Positions 25,710-34,690 are shown, numbered from the stretch's first letter. The stretch: DNA of 64,000 nucleotides from Eggerthellaceae bacterium (GCA_022791455.1 JAAVZC010000007.1:1-64000); one strand, 5' to 3'. A program made the numbers and translations. Notes: generated from the letters alone by a model not told the origin.

Positions 25710-25832
25710 CGCTACCGCTTCCCTCTCACCCGCCGAAGCCGCCCCAAGCGCTTCGGCCCTTTCTGCCATAATACCAAATCAGCAGGCCGCACAACGGCGG
25801 CCGGAAACCGCAATCGCTGGAAAGGAATCGCC

Positions 25833-26441
25833 ATGTTCGTCACGTGCCTCGACCTTGAAGGGGTTCTGGTTCCCGAAATTTGGATTGAGTTTTCGCAGGC
25901 CACCGGCATCCCGGAGCTGGCTCGCACCACCCGCGACGAGCCGGACTACGACAAGCTGATGCAGTTCCGCCTGGACATCTTGAAGGAGCACGGGCTGGGC
26001 ATCGCGCAAATTCAGGAGGTCATCGCCACGCTGGATCCGCTGCCGGGAGCGCGGGAATTTCTGGACAAGGTGCGCGATCTGGGCCAACTGATCATCATCT
26101 CCGACACGTTTTCCCAGTTCGCGAAGCCGCTGATGGAGAAGCTGGGCATGCCCACCATCTTCTGCAACGAGCTGGAGGTAGACGAGGACGGAACCATCGT
26201 GGGCTGGCACATGCGCTGCACGCCCTCGAAGCTGACCACGGTGCGTGCGCTGCAGAGCTGCGGCTTCGAGACCATCGCCGCCGGCGACTCCTTCAACGAC
26301 CTGCAGATGATCCAGAACAGCAAGGCGGGCTTCCTGTTCCGCAGCACCGACCAGCTGAAGGCGGACTACCCAGAAATCCCCGCGCTGGAAACCTACGACG
26401 AGCTCTACGCCGCCATAGCCGAAGCCGCCCAAAACTGCTAA
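25833..26441 (+). CDS. thrH: Phosphoserine phosphatase / homoserine phosphotransferase ThrH-like
   Basis: A HAD-superfamily enzyme of 202 residues closely resembling Pseudomonas ThrH. The family motif CLDLEGVLVPEIWI replaces the usual DxDxT start. DEPDYDKLM, VIATLDPLPGA, IIISDTF (motif II) and AAGDSFNDLQM (motif IV) follow. ThrH dephosphorylates phosphoserine and can transfer the phosphate to homoserine, bypassing ThrB and SerB. GAAAGGA precedes the ATG. It is divergent from capA and ends 10 bp before a family A repeat. Confidence 0.93.
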   Translation: MFVTCLDLEGVLVPEIWIEFSQATGIPELARTTRDEPDYDKLMQFRLDILKEHGLGIAQIQEVIATLDPLPGAREFLDKVRDLGQLIIISDTFSQFAKPLMEKLGMPTIFCNELEVDEDGTIVGWHMRCTPSKLTTVRALQSCGFETIAAGDSFNDLQMIQNSKAGFLFRSTDQLKADYPEIPALETYDELYAAIAEAAQNC

Positions 26442-26450
26442 CACCCTCCG

Positions 26451-26584
26451 TTGTCATCCTGAGCGGAGGCCGAAGGCCGGAGTCGAAGGATCTCCGCGGC
26501 TGGGTGAGATCCTTCGACTCCGCGCTGCGCGCTCCGCTCAGGATGACAAAGGGGTTGCGCGGTTCGCTCCGCTCAGGATGACAA
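26451..26584. repeat. Family A palindromic repeat (copy 7) with duplicated tail
   Basis: The full element spans 26451-26549. A second copy of its right end (CGCTCCGCTCAGGATGACAA) runs to 26584 and contains the stop codon of the minus-strand methyltransferase gene. Confidence 0.9.
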
Positions 26585-27418
26585 GGGGAGACGAGAGAAA
26601 ACCAGGTACTCGTTCATTTTGTTGGTGCGGCCGTCGGCTTGGAAGCGGTCGAGCAGCTGAGCATTTCCATCGACCGTCTGGATCAGGCGGTCGATTTCTT
26701 TTTCCGAGAAGCTATGGCAGTAGCGGAAAGAGCCGCACGCTTCGCCCCAGCCCAGCAGGTAGTCGCCCGGCTCCAAGGTACCCGTCAGCTCTTCGCGCGC
26801 CAGCAGCGCCTGGGTCGTCGAGCGCTCCGCCTTCTGGCGCAGCGGCTCGTGGTCGGCGAAGCGCCAAAGCGAAACGGCCACCAAGCCACCCGGGCGCACC
26901 AGCTGAAGCAGCGCCTCCAGTAAGCGCGCACGGCGCTCCTCTCCCGGCACATGGTGAAAGAAGCCGAAGCAAACCACCAGGTCGAAGTGGTTCTCGCCCT
27001 CGTTTCCCGGCAACGGGGCCGATCGTTCATCCGGCAAGGGCAGCGTCCCGCAACCCGGCACCGCCTTTTCCTCACCAGGCTGCGCCGCCGATTCCGCGGC
27101 AAACAGCGCATCAAGCACGTCGCGGCGCTGGACCTTCGCACCCAACGCCGCCGCCTCGGCCAGAAGCTGCTCGTTGCCGTCCCAGCCGCAGTAGGCAATG
27201 GCGGCTTCGGGGAACTTCTCCCCCAGAAACGAGAGGAACCGTCCGTTGCCGCAGGCCACATCCGCCACCCGCAACGGCGAGGACGGCTCGCCCAAAGCGG
27301 CAGCCACCCGTTCCCACCCCGGCCACGCGCTTTGGCGCGTCGCGGAGAACGATTCGGCGTTGGCGGCGTAGAAATCTGCCGTCATCTCGGTCAATATGCG
27401 GGCAATCTGCTGATTCAT
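26573..27418 (-). CDS. SAM-dependent methyltransferase, Trm9/ALKBH8-like
   Basis: A 281-residue class I methyltransferase. SAM motif I is VADVACGNGRFL; FDLVVCFGFFHHV and LVRPGGLVAVSLW are motifs IV-VI. The N-terminal FSATRQSAWP and the C-terminal FRYCHSFSEKEIDRLI match positions diagnostic of Trm9/ALKBH8, which methylate the carboxymethyl group on tRNA wobble uridine. An internal Gly/Arg-rich insert follows motif I. The start MNQQIAR lacks a clear Shine-Dalgarno. It is divergent from elp3, whose product makes cm5U34, the expected substrate. The last residues (PLSS) and stop derive from a family A repeat tail. Confidence 0.8.
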   Translation of the reverse strand: MNQQIARILTEMTADFYAANAESFSATRQSAWPGWERVAAALGEPSSPLRVADVACGNGRFLSFLGEKFPEAAIAYCGWDGNEQLLAEAAALGAKVQRRDVLDALFAAESAAQPGEEKAVPGCGTLPLPDERSAPLPGNEGENHFDLVVCFGFFHHVPGEERRARLLEALLQLVRPGGLVAVSLWRFADHEPLRQKAERSTTQALLAREELTGTLEPGDYLLGWGEACGSFRYCHSFSEKEIDRLIQTVDGNAQLLDRFQADGRTNKMNEYLVFSRLPLSS

Positions 27419-27474
27419 GATGCGCCATTTTACTAAAATCAAAGGCAGCAACCGACAACACAGAAAGCGGGAAC

Positions 27475-29340
27475 ATGGGCGAACAGGAGCAGTGGCACTC
27501 ATTGCCGGAGGGCATCGAGGCGGTGCTGGCGGACGTGGCGGCGCTCGTGCGCGACTGCCCGGACGCCACCATGGGCCAGGTGAACCAGGTGCTGGGGCGC
27601 CACAACAGAGCCGCCGGCGAGCCCCAACGGCGCTTCGCGAAGAAGCACCTGCTGCCCGGATTTCTGCGGCTGCGGAAAGAGCAGCCGGAACAGCTGGCCC
27701 TGTGGGGGCTGGACGAGGCGGCCCAAAAGCGCCTGTTCGCCCTGCTGCGCATGAAGCCGCGGCGCACCGCTTCCGGCGTGGCCACCATCACGGTGCTCAC
27801 CAAACCCTGGCCCTGCTCTTCCAACTGCGATTACTGCCCCAACGACGTGCGCATGCCCAAGAGCTACTTGGCAGACGAACCCGCCTGCCAGCGGGCGGAG
27901 CGCAACTGCTTCGACCCCTATCTGCAGGTGCACGCACGGCTGCACACCTTGAACCAGATGGGCCACCCCACCGACAAAGTGGAGCTCATCGTGCTGGGGG
28001 GCACCTGGAGCGACTACCCCCTCCCCTACCAAATGTGGTTCATGACCGAGCTGTTCGCCGCGCTGAACGACGGCGACAGCGCCGCGGCCCAAAAGCGGGC
28101 AGAAGAGCGGCGCGAACAGTACCGCCGGGCGGGGGTGCCTTGGGAAAAGGACGCGGCAGAGGCCGCCTGCGCCGCCGCCCAAGCAGCCGTGAACGGGGGC
28201 GAGACCACCTACAACCAGGCAGTTTCCCACCTGTACGGCACCGATGGCGGCTCCCCCGAAATTGCCGGCTGGCGCGAAGCGGCCCTGTGGCAGCAGGGCA
28301 CCTGGGAGGCACTCGAAGCGGCCCAGACCGCCAACGAGACCGCCGGCAGCCGCTGCGTGGGGCTGGTAGTGGAAACGCGCCCCACCCTGGTGAACCCGGA
28401 AACCCTGACGCAGCTACGCCGTTTCGGCTGCACGAAGGTGCAGATGGGCATCCAGACGCTGAACCCCGCCGTGGCCGCCGCCAACAATCGCGCACAAGAT
28501 TTGGACGCCATCGCGCAAGCCTTCGCGCTGCTGCGGCAGTTCGGCTTCAAGATTCACGCCCACTTCATGGCGAATCTGCAGGGGGCCACGCCGGCGGCGG
28601 ACCTCGCCGACTTCCGCCAACTGGTGGAGGACGCCCGATTCAAGCCGGACGAGGTGAAACTCTACCCCTGCGTGCTGGTAGGCGGAACGAAGCTGGAAGA
28701 GCGCTACCACCAGGGGCTTTGGCAGCCTTACCCGGAAGAAGAGCTGGTGGACCTGCTGGCGGACAACGTGCTGGCAGCACCGCCCTACCTGCGCATCTCC
28801 CGCATGATCCGAGACATTTCCGCGCCAGACATCCTTGCGGGCAGCAAGAAGACGAACCTGCGCCAGATGGTGGAAAACCGCGTGCGCGAGCGGGGCGCCG
28901 CCGCCGAAGTGCAGGAGATTCGCTTCCGCGAAATTGCTGGCAGCCGCCCCGACCCTGCCGAGCTGCAGCTGAACACCGTGACCTACGAGGCGGTCGGCTC
29001 CACCGAGCACTTCCTGCAATGGATCACCCCCGAAAACAAAATAGCCGCCTTCCTGCGGCTTTCCCTTCCCGAAGGGGGCAGCGAAGCCATGATTCGGGAG
29101 GTACATGTGTATGGGACGGCGGCGGAAATCCACGAGCCGGGGCAGAGCGCGCAGCACACGGGGCTCGGCCGGGCGCTCGTGACCCGCGCCTGCCAGATAG
29201 CGCAAGAGGCCGGCTTCACGCGCATCAAGGTCATCAGCGCCGTGGGCACACGCGAATACTACCGCAGCCTCGGCTTCACCGACGACGGCCTGTACCAGGC
29301 AAAAGACCTTCCAGCTACCTCGTCATCTCGAGCGAAGTGA
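27475..29340 (+). CDS. elp3: Elp3-type tRNA uridine(34) carboxymethyl transferase
   Basis: A radical SAM/acetyltransferase fusion that builds the 5-carboxymethyl group on wobble uridine from acetyl-CoA. The 621 residues hold the radical SAM cluster motif (PWPCSSNCDYCPNDVRMPKS), substrate loop ELIVLGGTWSDYP, and VGLVVETRPT / GCTKVQMGIQTL. A C-terminal GNAT domain (HTGLGRALVTRACQIAQEAG; TREYYRSLGF) completes it. An insert of ~90 residues after FAALNDG is typical of Elp3. The last six codons and the TGA belong to a family B repeat. The upstream divergent methyltransferase may act on its product. Confidence 0.93.
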   Translation: MGEQEQWHSLPEGIEAVLADVAALVRDCPDATMGQVNQVLGRHNRAAGEPQRRFAKKHLLPGFLRLRKEQPEQLALWGLDEAAQKRLFALLRMKPRRTASGVATITVLTKPWPCSSNCDYCPNDVRMPKSYLADEPACQRAERNCFDPYLQVHARLHTLNQMGHPTDKVELIVLGGTWSDYPLPYQMWFMTELFAALNDGDSAAAQKRAEERREQYRRAGVPWEKDAAEAACAAAQAAVNGGETTYNQAVSHLYGTDGGSPEIAGWREAALWQQGTWEALEAAQTANETAGSRCVGLVVETRPTLVNPETLTQLRRFGCTKVQMGIQTLNPAVAAANNRAQDLDAIAQAFALLRQFGFKIHAHFMANLQGATPAADLADFRQLVEDARFKPDEVKLYPCVLVGGTKLEERYHQGLWQPYPEEELVDLLADNVLAAPPYLRISRMIRDISAPDILAGSKKTNLRQMVENRVRERGAAAEVQEIRFREIAGSRPDPAELQLNTVTYEAVGSTEHFLQWITPENKIAAFLRLSLPEGGSEAMIREVHVYGTAAEIHEPGQSAQHTGLGRALVTRACQIAQEAGFTRIKVISAVGTREYYRSLGFTDDGLYQAKDLPATSSSRAK

Positions 29341-29520
29341 GCGTAGCGAACGTAGTCGAGAGATCTTCGCGACCCCTGCAGTGTTTCAGGGTCGGAAAGA
29401 TCTCTCCACTCCGGCGCTTCGCGCCTCCGGTCGAGATGACGAGGGGGTTATGAGACTTCGCGCCTCCGGTCGAGATGACGAGGGGGTTATGAGGCTTCGC
29501 GCCTCCGGTCGAGACGACAT
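29321..29520. repeat. Family B repeat (copy 4) with 39-bp tandem extension
   Basis: The element itself spans 29321-29441 and starts inside elp3. Its right end is then repeated in tandem with a 39-bp period (29417-29455, 29456-29494, partial to about 29520), reading CTTCGCGCCTCCGGTCGAGA then TGACGAGGGGGTTATGAG. Confidence 0.9.
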
Positions 29521-29527
29521 GAAGACC

Positions 29528-31873
29528 CTAACCGAGTAGCAGGGCGGCTAGTACTTCCACCATTTTCTTGGTGTTGAGCGGCTTGGTGATGTGGGCGTCC
29601 ATGCCGGCCTCGCGGGCGCGCTCGTAGGCTTCGGCGAACGCGTCGGCCGTAGCGGCCACAATGGGAATGGTCGCGGCGTCTTCCCGGTCGAGCGCGCGAA
29701 TGGCCCGCGCCGCCTCGTCGCCGTTCATCTTCGGCATGCGCATGTCCATGATGATGGCGTCGTAGTAGCCGGGCTGGCTGCGGCGCACCATCTCCACGCC
29801 GTCGCTGCCGTCCTCGGCGTCCTCCACCAGGCAATTACGCCGCTCCAGCGCATCGCGCACAATCTCGCGCGAGAACATGTCGTCGTCCACCACCAGCACG
29901 CGGAAGCCGGAGAAGTCGCGCTCCCCCGCCGCGGCACCCGCCGTTTTCGCCGGTTCCGGTTCCGCAGTTTCCGGCGCTCCCTTCGCCCAGCGCAGCGGCA
30001 GCACCACCGTGAATACCGAGCCCTCGCCCACCTGGCTCTCCACGCGAATGGTGCCGCCCAGCAGGTCCACCAGGTTCTTCGTGATGGTCATGCCCAGCCC
30101 CGTGCCGTCGCACACGCTGCCGGAATGGGAGCCGGCGCGCTCGAAGGGGTCGAACAGCACCTCCAGGAACTCCGGCGCCATGCCGATGCCGCTGTCGCGC
30201 ACCGTGAACAGGTAGGATCCGTAGTCGATGGAGGACTGGGGGCCGTCGGATTGCTCGCGCATTTCCACGCGCACCAGCCCCTCTTGCGGAGTGAACTTGA
30301 AGGCGTTGCCCACAATGTTCACCAGAATCTGCATGATGCGCAGCTGGTCCGAGCACACCATGGGGCGCCGCAGCCCCTGGGTGTCCACCTCGAACTGCAT
30401 GCGCTTTTTCGCCGCTTCGTCCTCGAACATCTCCTGCAGCTCGTCGGCCACGTCTTGCAGGCTGAACTCCTCTTCGCTCAGCTCCACTCGGCCGCTCTCG
30501 ATGCGGCTCACGTCCAGAATGTCGTTCACCAGGTTCAGCAGGTGCTCGCTGGACAGCAAAATCTTCTCCAGGCAGTCGCGCACTTTCGCGTCGTCGCCCA
30601 CGCTTTCCAGCGCGATGTTCGCAAACCCGCTGATGGAGTTCATGGGCGTGCGGAAATCGTGGGACATGTTGGTGAGGAAGGTGGATTTCGCCTGGTTGGC
30701 GTGCTCGGCTGTGGCCAGCGCCACCTGCAGCGCCTGCTTCTGGCGCATCTGCTCCGCCACCTCGTCGTTGGTGCCGCGAGCCGCCAGCACCACCTGATGG
30801 CTCTCGTCGTCCAGCCGGATGATGCGCACTTCCTGGTAGTGGGGGCCACTGTCCATGCGACGCTTGTAGCTCACCGCCACTTCGCCGGATTCACCGCGCT
30901 CAATGTTCGCCCGTATGGCGTCCGGCAGAATCTTGCCCGCCAGCACCTCGCGGTCCTCTTCGTCGATGAACTCGTCCAGGTAGCGGGTGATGGCCTCGGT
31001 GTAGCTGTCGCACTGCTCCACCATGCGGCGCACCGGTTCGGCCACGTCGCCCTTGGTTCGATAGGGCACGATGGTGTCCTTGTCCAGGTCAACTAGGTAC
31101 AGGGCGAAGTTTTCCTTCCCCAGGCTCTCCACGATGCGCATGTGGCGGGCGCTGCGCAGCTCGGCCGTCTTGCGTCGGGTCACGTCTTCCAGCATGCCGT
31201 AAGAGAACCGGCCCGACTGGCCCACGCTTCCCATGCTCAGCTGCAGCCAACGGCCGCCCGCCAGCTGACCCTCGATGAGCACGTATCCGGCGTCCGGCAG
31301 CTGATCGCAGGACTGCAGCTTGCGCTGCACCGCGTGCACGGCGTCGGGGCCGAAGAGGCGCTCGACGAAATCCTCCAGCGTCAGGTAGTCGGTGTCCAGA
31401 CCGCACAAGTCCAGCACCGACTGGCTGAGCATAAGCAAATTCGACGCGCTGTCGAAGAAGAACAGGCCGGCGTTGGCGGCCTTGAGGGAGGTGTGCGCCT
31501 GGCTTACCCAGAAGGTGGCATCCTGCACCGAGAACACACAATAGCCCGGAGCGAGCGGGTAGGTCATGCCGTGCATGAACTTCTGGTGCGGGGTGGAAAC
31601 GAAGTCGAATGCCACCGATTCGCCGTGAAGAGCCGCCTGGCAGAAGGCGTTGTCCCAGGTGCCGTCGCCCTCGGGCCAGGAATCCAGGATGGGCTTGCCC
31701 ACGAAATACGAAGCCTCACGCCCAGAGAACTCCGACATGGCAGGGTTCAGGTACTCGTAGATGATGGCGGGGGGCGCCCCGTTCTCGCAAGGCTTGACGC
31801 TCGCGACCGCATAAGGCTGCGGATTAGTCTCCAGCACGGTCGCGCACTGCGCAATCAAGTTATCCATGAGCAC
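29528..31873 (-). CDS. Hybrid sensor histidine kinase/response regulator
   Basis: A 781-residue cytoplasmic protein without membrane helices. Two PAS-like regions occupy residues ~1-260 and a third GAF/PAS-like region ~260-385. The phosphoacceptor box is FLTNMSHDFRTPMNSISGFA (near 420), the ATPase domain has NIVGNAFKFTPQEG and DGTGLGMTITKNL, and a C-terminal receiver domain (VLVVDDDMFSREIV, IIMDMRMPKMNGDE) ends the chain. It may feed an unlinked phosphotransfer protein. The start is the GTG with GAGAG 7 nt upstream; an ATG two codons later is possible. Stimulus unknown. Confidence 0.88.
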   Translation of the reverse strand: MLMDNLIAQCATVLETNPQPYAVASVKPCENGAPPAIIYEYLNPAMSEFSGREASYFVGKPILDSWPEGDGTWDNAFCQAALHGESVAFDFVSTPHQKFMHGMTYPLAPGYCVFSVQDATFWVSQAHTSLKAANAGLFFFDSASNLLMLSQSVLDLCGLDTDYLTLEDFVERLFGPDAVHAVQRKLQSCDQLPDAGYVLIEGQLAGGRWLQLSMGSVGQSGRFSYGMLEDVTRRKTAELRSARHMRIVESLGKENFALYLVDLDKDTIVPYRTKGDVAEPVRRMVEQCDSYTEAITRYLDEFIDEEDREVLAGKILPDAIRANIERGESGEVAVSYKRRMDSGPHYQEVRIIRLDDESHQVVLAARGTNDEVAEQMRQKQALQVALATAEHANQAKSTFLTNMSHDFRTPMNSISGFANIALESVGDDAKVRDCLEKILLSSEHLLNLVNDILDVSRIESGRVELSEEEFSLQDVADELQEMFEDEAAKKRMQFEVDTQGLRRPMVCSDQLRIMQILVNIVGNAFKFTPQEGLVRVEMREQSDGPQSSIDYGSYLFTVRDSGIGMAPEFLEVLFDPFERAGSHSGSVCDGTGLGMTITKNLVDLLGGTIRVESQVGEGSVFTVVLPLRWAKGAPETAEPEPAKTAGAAAGERDFSGFRVLVVDDDMFSREIVRDALERRNCLVEDAEDGSDGVEMVRRSQPGYYDAIIMDMRMPKMNGDEAARAIRALDREDAATIPIVAATADAFAEAYERAREAGMDAHITKPLNTKKMVEVLAALLLG

Positions 31874-31910
31874 ATTCCAACTCTCTCAAAGGGGCTGGAA
31901 AATTCTACCA

Positions 31911-33218
31911 TTATTCGAAGGCAATCGGGGGCGCCTGCGAAGCGAGTTCGACTTTCAGTTCCCGCAGGCCGCGGGCTTCCTCTTCGCCGGTCACGATATT
32001 GTAGGAAACGCACGGGAAAAGCGGGGCGCCGTCGCTGCTCAGAACCCCTTCTAATGCCGACAGCCAACGCGGATGGAAAGCGGTGCAATTCGCCGCGGCG
32101 TCCTCCAGAAAGTCGCTGCACCCGGCCGCCTTGAGCGCTTCGCGCGCGGGTACCCTGTCGGCGCCGAACACGAGCGCTGTCTTCAGGAAGAAGTCGTTGT
32201 AGTCGAAAGCGTAGCGGGAATCGATAGTTGCGAAGGGCTCGTTAAGGTTGCGCACCTGAGCCCGATGCTTGTTCTCCAGCGAGCAATAGTGCAGGCCTAG
32301 GCGAAGCCCCTGCTCGCACGCCCACAGCATCAGCTCCAGACAGGCCTCTTCGCTCCCCTCCACCGCCAGCGCACCGGCGTAGCTGTAGTCGAAGGCCACG
32401 CGGTAAGGCGGGTTGCGCAGGGTGAGCCCCATAGATTCGTACACCGGCCAGTTCCACATGGCGTAGGTGAACTCCAGCAGGTTGATGCCGTCCACCCCCA
32501 AATTGTCCAGCCGCCGCAACAGAGTGCGCATGAACTCCTCGGTTCCAGGAATAACCGGCATCTCCACCATAACCGCGGGGATGAGCTCGCGGGCCAGGGC
32601 AATGTTGGCCAGCACCTTCTCCAGCAGCGGCTCGGGGTCGTCTTGCTTCACCGAGAAGCGCACTTCGTCCAGCCCCGCGTCTCGCAGCTGCTCCAGCAAC
32701 GGGCGGGTGAGCAGGTCGCCAGAGGTGTAGATGCGCAGGTGCGCCTTCGGGAACAGCTCTCGCGCTCGCTGAAAGAAGGCCACCGTCTCGTCTGCCATGA
32801 GCAGCGGCTCGCCGCCGGTGAGGGCCACGGCGGTGGGGTTCGGCTCTTCAGAGAACAGGTCGTCCAGCTGGCGGCGCCACGGGAACGGGTGCTGGCAGTA
32901 GTAGACGAATTCCTCCTGATTGGGGTTGAAGCAGAAGAAGCAGTCCCGGTGGCAGTTGTTGGTGAGCGCGAAGCTGCGGCTGACACAATCGCCGGTGCAG
33001 GCCACGCAAGCAGGACTCAGAAAGCCCCAGGCCACGCTGGCACCACCATTGCGAATTTGGCCGCCGGCCGCTTCGATGCGCTCCATCAGCTGGCGGGCAC
33101 GGGACCGCTCCTCATCGCGCGGGGCGAAGGTCACCCCCGTGGCCTCGATGGCGGCCCGGTGCTCTTCTTCAATCTCGCTATAGAGCGCAATGGCTTTCTG
33201 CGCGGCCGTGTTCGTCAT
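31911..33218 (-). CDS. Uncharacterised radical SAM protein
   Basis: A 435-residue protein with a radical SAM motif CHRDCFFC and GGEPLLM for SAM binding. It is preceded by an extra Cys cluster (CVACTGDC) that may bind a second metal site. It resembles the COG2108 group related to pyruvate formate-lyase activating enzymes, whose function is unknown. The C-terminal third contains further Cys (CSLENKH, AAGCSDF, FPCVSYN). The ATG has GGGGGAGG 5 nt upstream. It lies between the hybrid kinase gene (downstream on its strand) and the dmsABC1 operon, with a dyad in its promoter. Confidence 0.78.
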   Translation of the reverse strand: MTNTAAQKAIALYSEIEEEHRAAIEATGVTFAPRDEERSRARQLMERIEAAGGQIRNGGASVAWGFLSPACVACTGDCVSRSFALTNNCHRDCFFCFNPNQEEFVYYCQHPFPWRRQLDDLFSEEPNPTAVALTGGEPLLMADETVAFFQRARELFPKAHLRIYTSGDLLTRPLLEQLRDAGLDEVRFSVKQDDPEPLLEKVLANIALARELIPAVMVEMPVIPGTEEFMRTLLRRLDNLGVDGINLLEFTYAMWNWPVYESMGLTLRNPPYRVAFDYSYAGALAVEGSEEACLELMLWACEQGLRLGLHYCSLENKHRAQVRNLNEPFATIDSRYAFDYNDFFLKTALVFGADRVPAREALKAAGCSDFLEDAAANCTAFHPRWLSALEGVLSSDGAPLFPCVSYNIVTGEEEARGLRELKVELASQAPPIAFE

Positions 33219-33261
33219 GGCAACCTCCCCCGCTTCGCTGGAACGGTTCCGATTCTAACAG

Positions 33262-33293
33262 GCATGTGCGCCCACCGCAGCGGACGCACATGC
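33262..33293. promoter_or_regulatory. Perfect 9-bp dyad upstream of the radical SAM gene
   Basis: GCATGTGCG and CGCACATGC flank a 14-bp spacer about 45-75 bp upstream of the radical SAM start. Candidate operator, or the end of the dmsABC1 transcript. Confidence 0.4.
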
Positions 33294-33341
33294 ATGAAGG
33301 AAAACATGTCGCTTGCTTCGTCAGCCCCGGCTCCTCCCCCA

Positions 33342-33391
33342 TTGTCATCCTGAGCGGAGGCGGAGCCGGAGTCGAAGGATCTTCGCGACTT
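33342..33391. repeat. Family A left half-element (copy 8)
   Basis: TTGTCATCCTGAGCGGAGG...GTCGAAGGATCTTCG without its mirror half, ending 6 bp before the dmsC1 stop. Confidence 0.8.
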
Positions 33392-33397
33392 CGAAGG

Positions 33398-34621
33398 CTA
33401 GTTCTCGTCGGCAGGCTTCAGGGGCAGGAACTTCAAACCCAGGAAGAAGATCAGGAAGCCGAGGGCCACAACGCCCAGGGTCACGCCGAACTCGAGCGGG
33501 GTGGGCCAGTAGACGATCCCGGAATAGGCCTGGGCCATGTTGCCCTCCCAGTTGGTGACGGAGTACTGGGTCAGGGCGCCGGGGTCCATGATGTTGGCGA
33601 TCTGGAAGCCGCCCACCAGCAGCTGCACGCGCTTGCAGAAGATGCCGGCGATGGCGAGCAGGGAGGCCACCACCAGAAGCGGGTTCGTGCGCAGCTGCGG
33701 CACCAGGCAGATGACCGCGGCAGCGGCGCACCCGATGATCTCGACCCAGAAGAACGGGGCCAGAGGGCCGGACACGAGCATGTCCACCACGGCCAGGCCG
33801 GAGCCGGCGGGGAACGCCTCGGTGAGCAGGTCGCAGCCGAAGAAGTAGAGGTCGACGAGCAGGAACACGGCCAGCAGCTTCGCGAGCTTCACGAGGTACG
33901 CCTGGTCGAGCTTCAGGTAGCCCGCGGCGCGCAGGCCGATCACGGTCGCGATGACGAGAGCGGTGCCGCACACGAGCGCCGAGCTCACGAACCAGGGGGC
34001 CAGAAGCGCCGTGTGCCACATCTCGTGGGACTGCTGCAGGCCGAAGATCCACGCGGTCACGGAGTGGACCAGGATGGCGCACACCAGCGCGATCACGCTG
34101 ATCACGCGCAGGGCGGTATGGGAAACCTTGCCCTTCTCCCCCTGGATCTGCGCCCAGAGGTAGACGCAGGAGAGGATGAGGTAGGTGGCCAGCACGATGA
34201 TGTCCCACATCAGCGGCGACCCCAGGTTGGAGTACACGAACAGCTCCCACACGCGCATCGGCTGGCCGAGGTCCACGACCACCAGGCCGATGGCGGCGCA
34301 GGTGCAGGCGATGGAGGTCATGACGGCCACCTTGCTGATGCCGCCGAAGCCCTTGATGCCGAAGGCCTTGGGCACCGAGCTGATGATCAAGCCGCCGGCG
34401 GAGAGGCCGACGAAGAACATGAAGGACGTGATGTAGAGGCCCCAGGAGTCGAAGTTGCGCATTGCGGTCTGGATCATGCCCCCGGAGATCTGCATGAACC
34501 ACAGCACCAGGCCGATGATGGTGATCACCGCCGACACGCCAATGGCGATGTTGAGCCCCGCGCCGCCCTTCTTAGCGGCAGGAGCTTTGACGGCACCTGC
34601 CGTCGAAACGTTTTCAGTCAT
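33398..34621 (-). CDS. NrfD-type membrane anchor of molybdoenzyme complex 1
   Basis: A 407-residue polytopic membrane protein of the NrfD/PsrC/DmsC superfamily with about ten hydrophobic helices. It should anchor the catalytic and ferredoxin subunits and exchange electrons with menaquinol. Segments GLYITSFMFFVGLSAGGLII and WPTPLEFGVTLGVVALGF are shared almost letter-for-letter with the second copy at 43.3 kb. The start MTENVST has TAGGAGA upstream. It is the third gene of the operon after the ferredoxin subunit (69-bp gap). Confidence 0.88.
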   Translation of the reverse strand: MTENVSTAGAVKAPAAKKGGAGLNIAIGVSAVITIIGLVLWFMQISGGMIQTAMRNFDSWGLYITSFMFFVGLSAGGLIISSVPKAFGIKGFGGISKVAVMTSIACTCAAIGLVVVDLGQPMRVWELFVYSNLGSPLMWDIIVLATYLILSCVYLWAQIQGEKGKVSHTALRVISVIALVCAILVHSVTAWIFGLQQSHEMWHTALLAPWFVSSALVCGTALVIATVIGLRAAGYLKLDQAYLVKLAKLLAVFLLVDLYFFGCDLLTEAFPAGSGLAVVDMLVSGPLAPFFWVEIIGCAAAAVICLVPQLRTNPLLVVASLLAIAGIFCKRVQLLVGGFQIANIMDPGALTQYSVTNWEGNMAQAYSGIVYWPTPLEFGVTLGVVALGFLIFFLGLKFLPLKPADEN

Positions 34622-34690
34622 GAGTATTTCTCCTATCAAGAGGGAGGGCCGGCGAGACGAGGAGGGGGTTGCCCCGCCGGCCGAGGGGAA

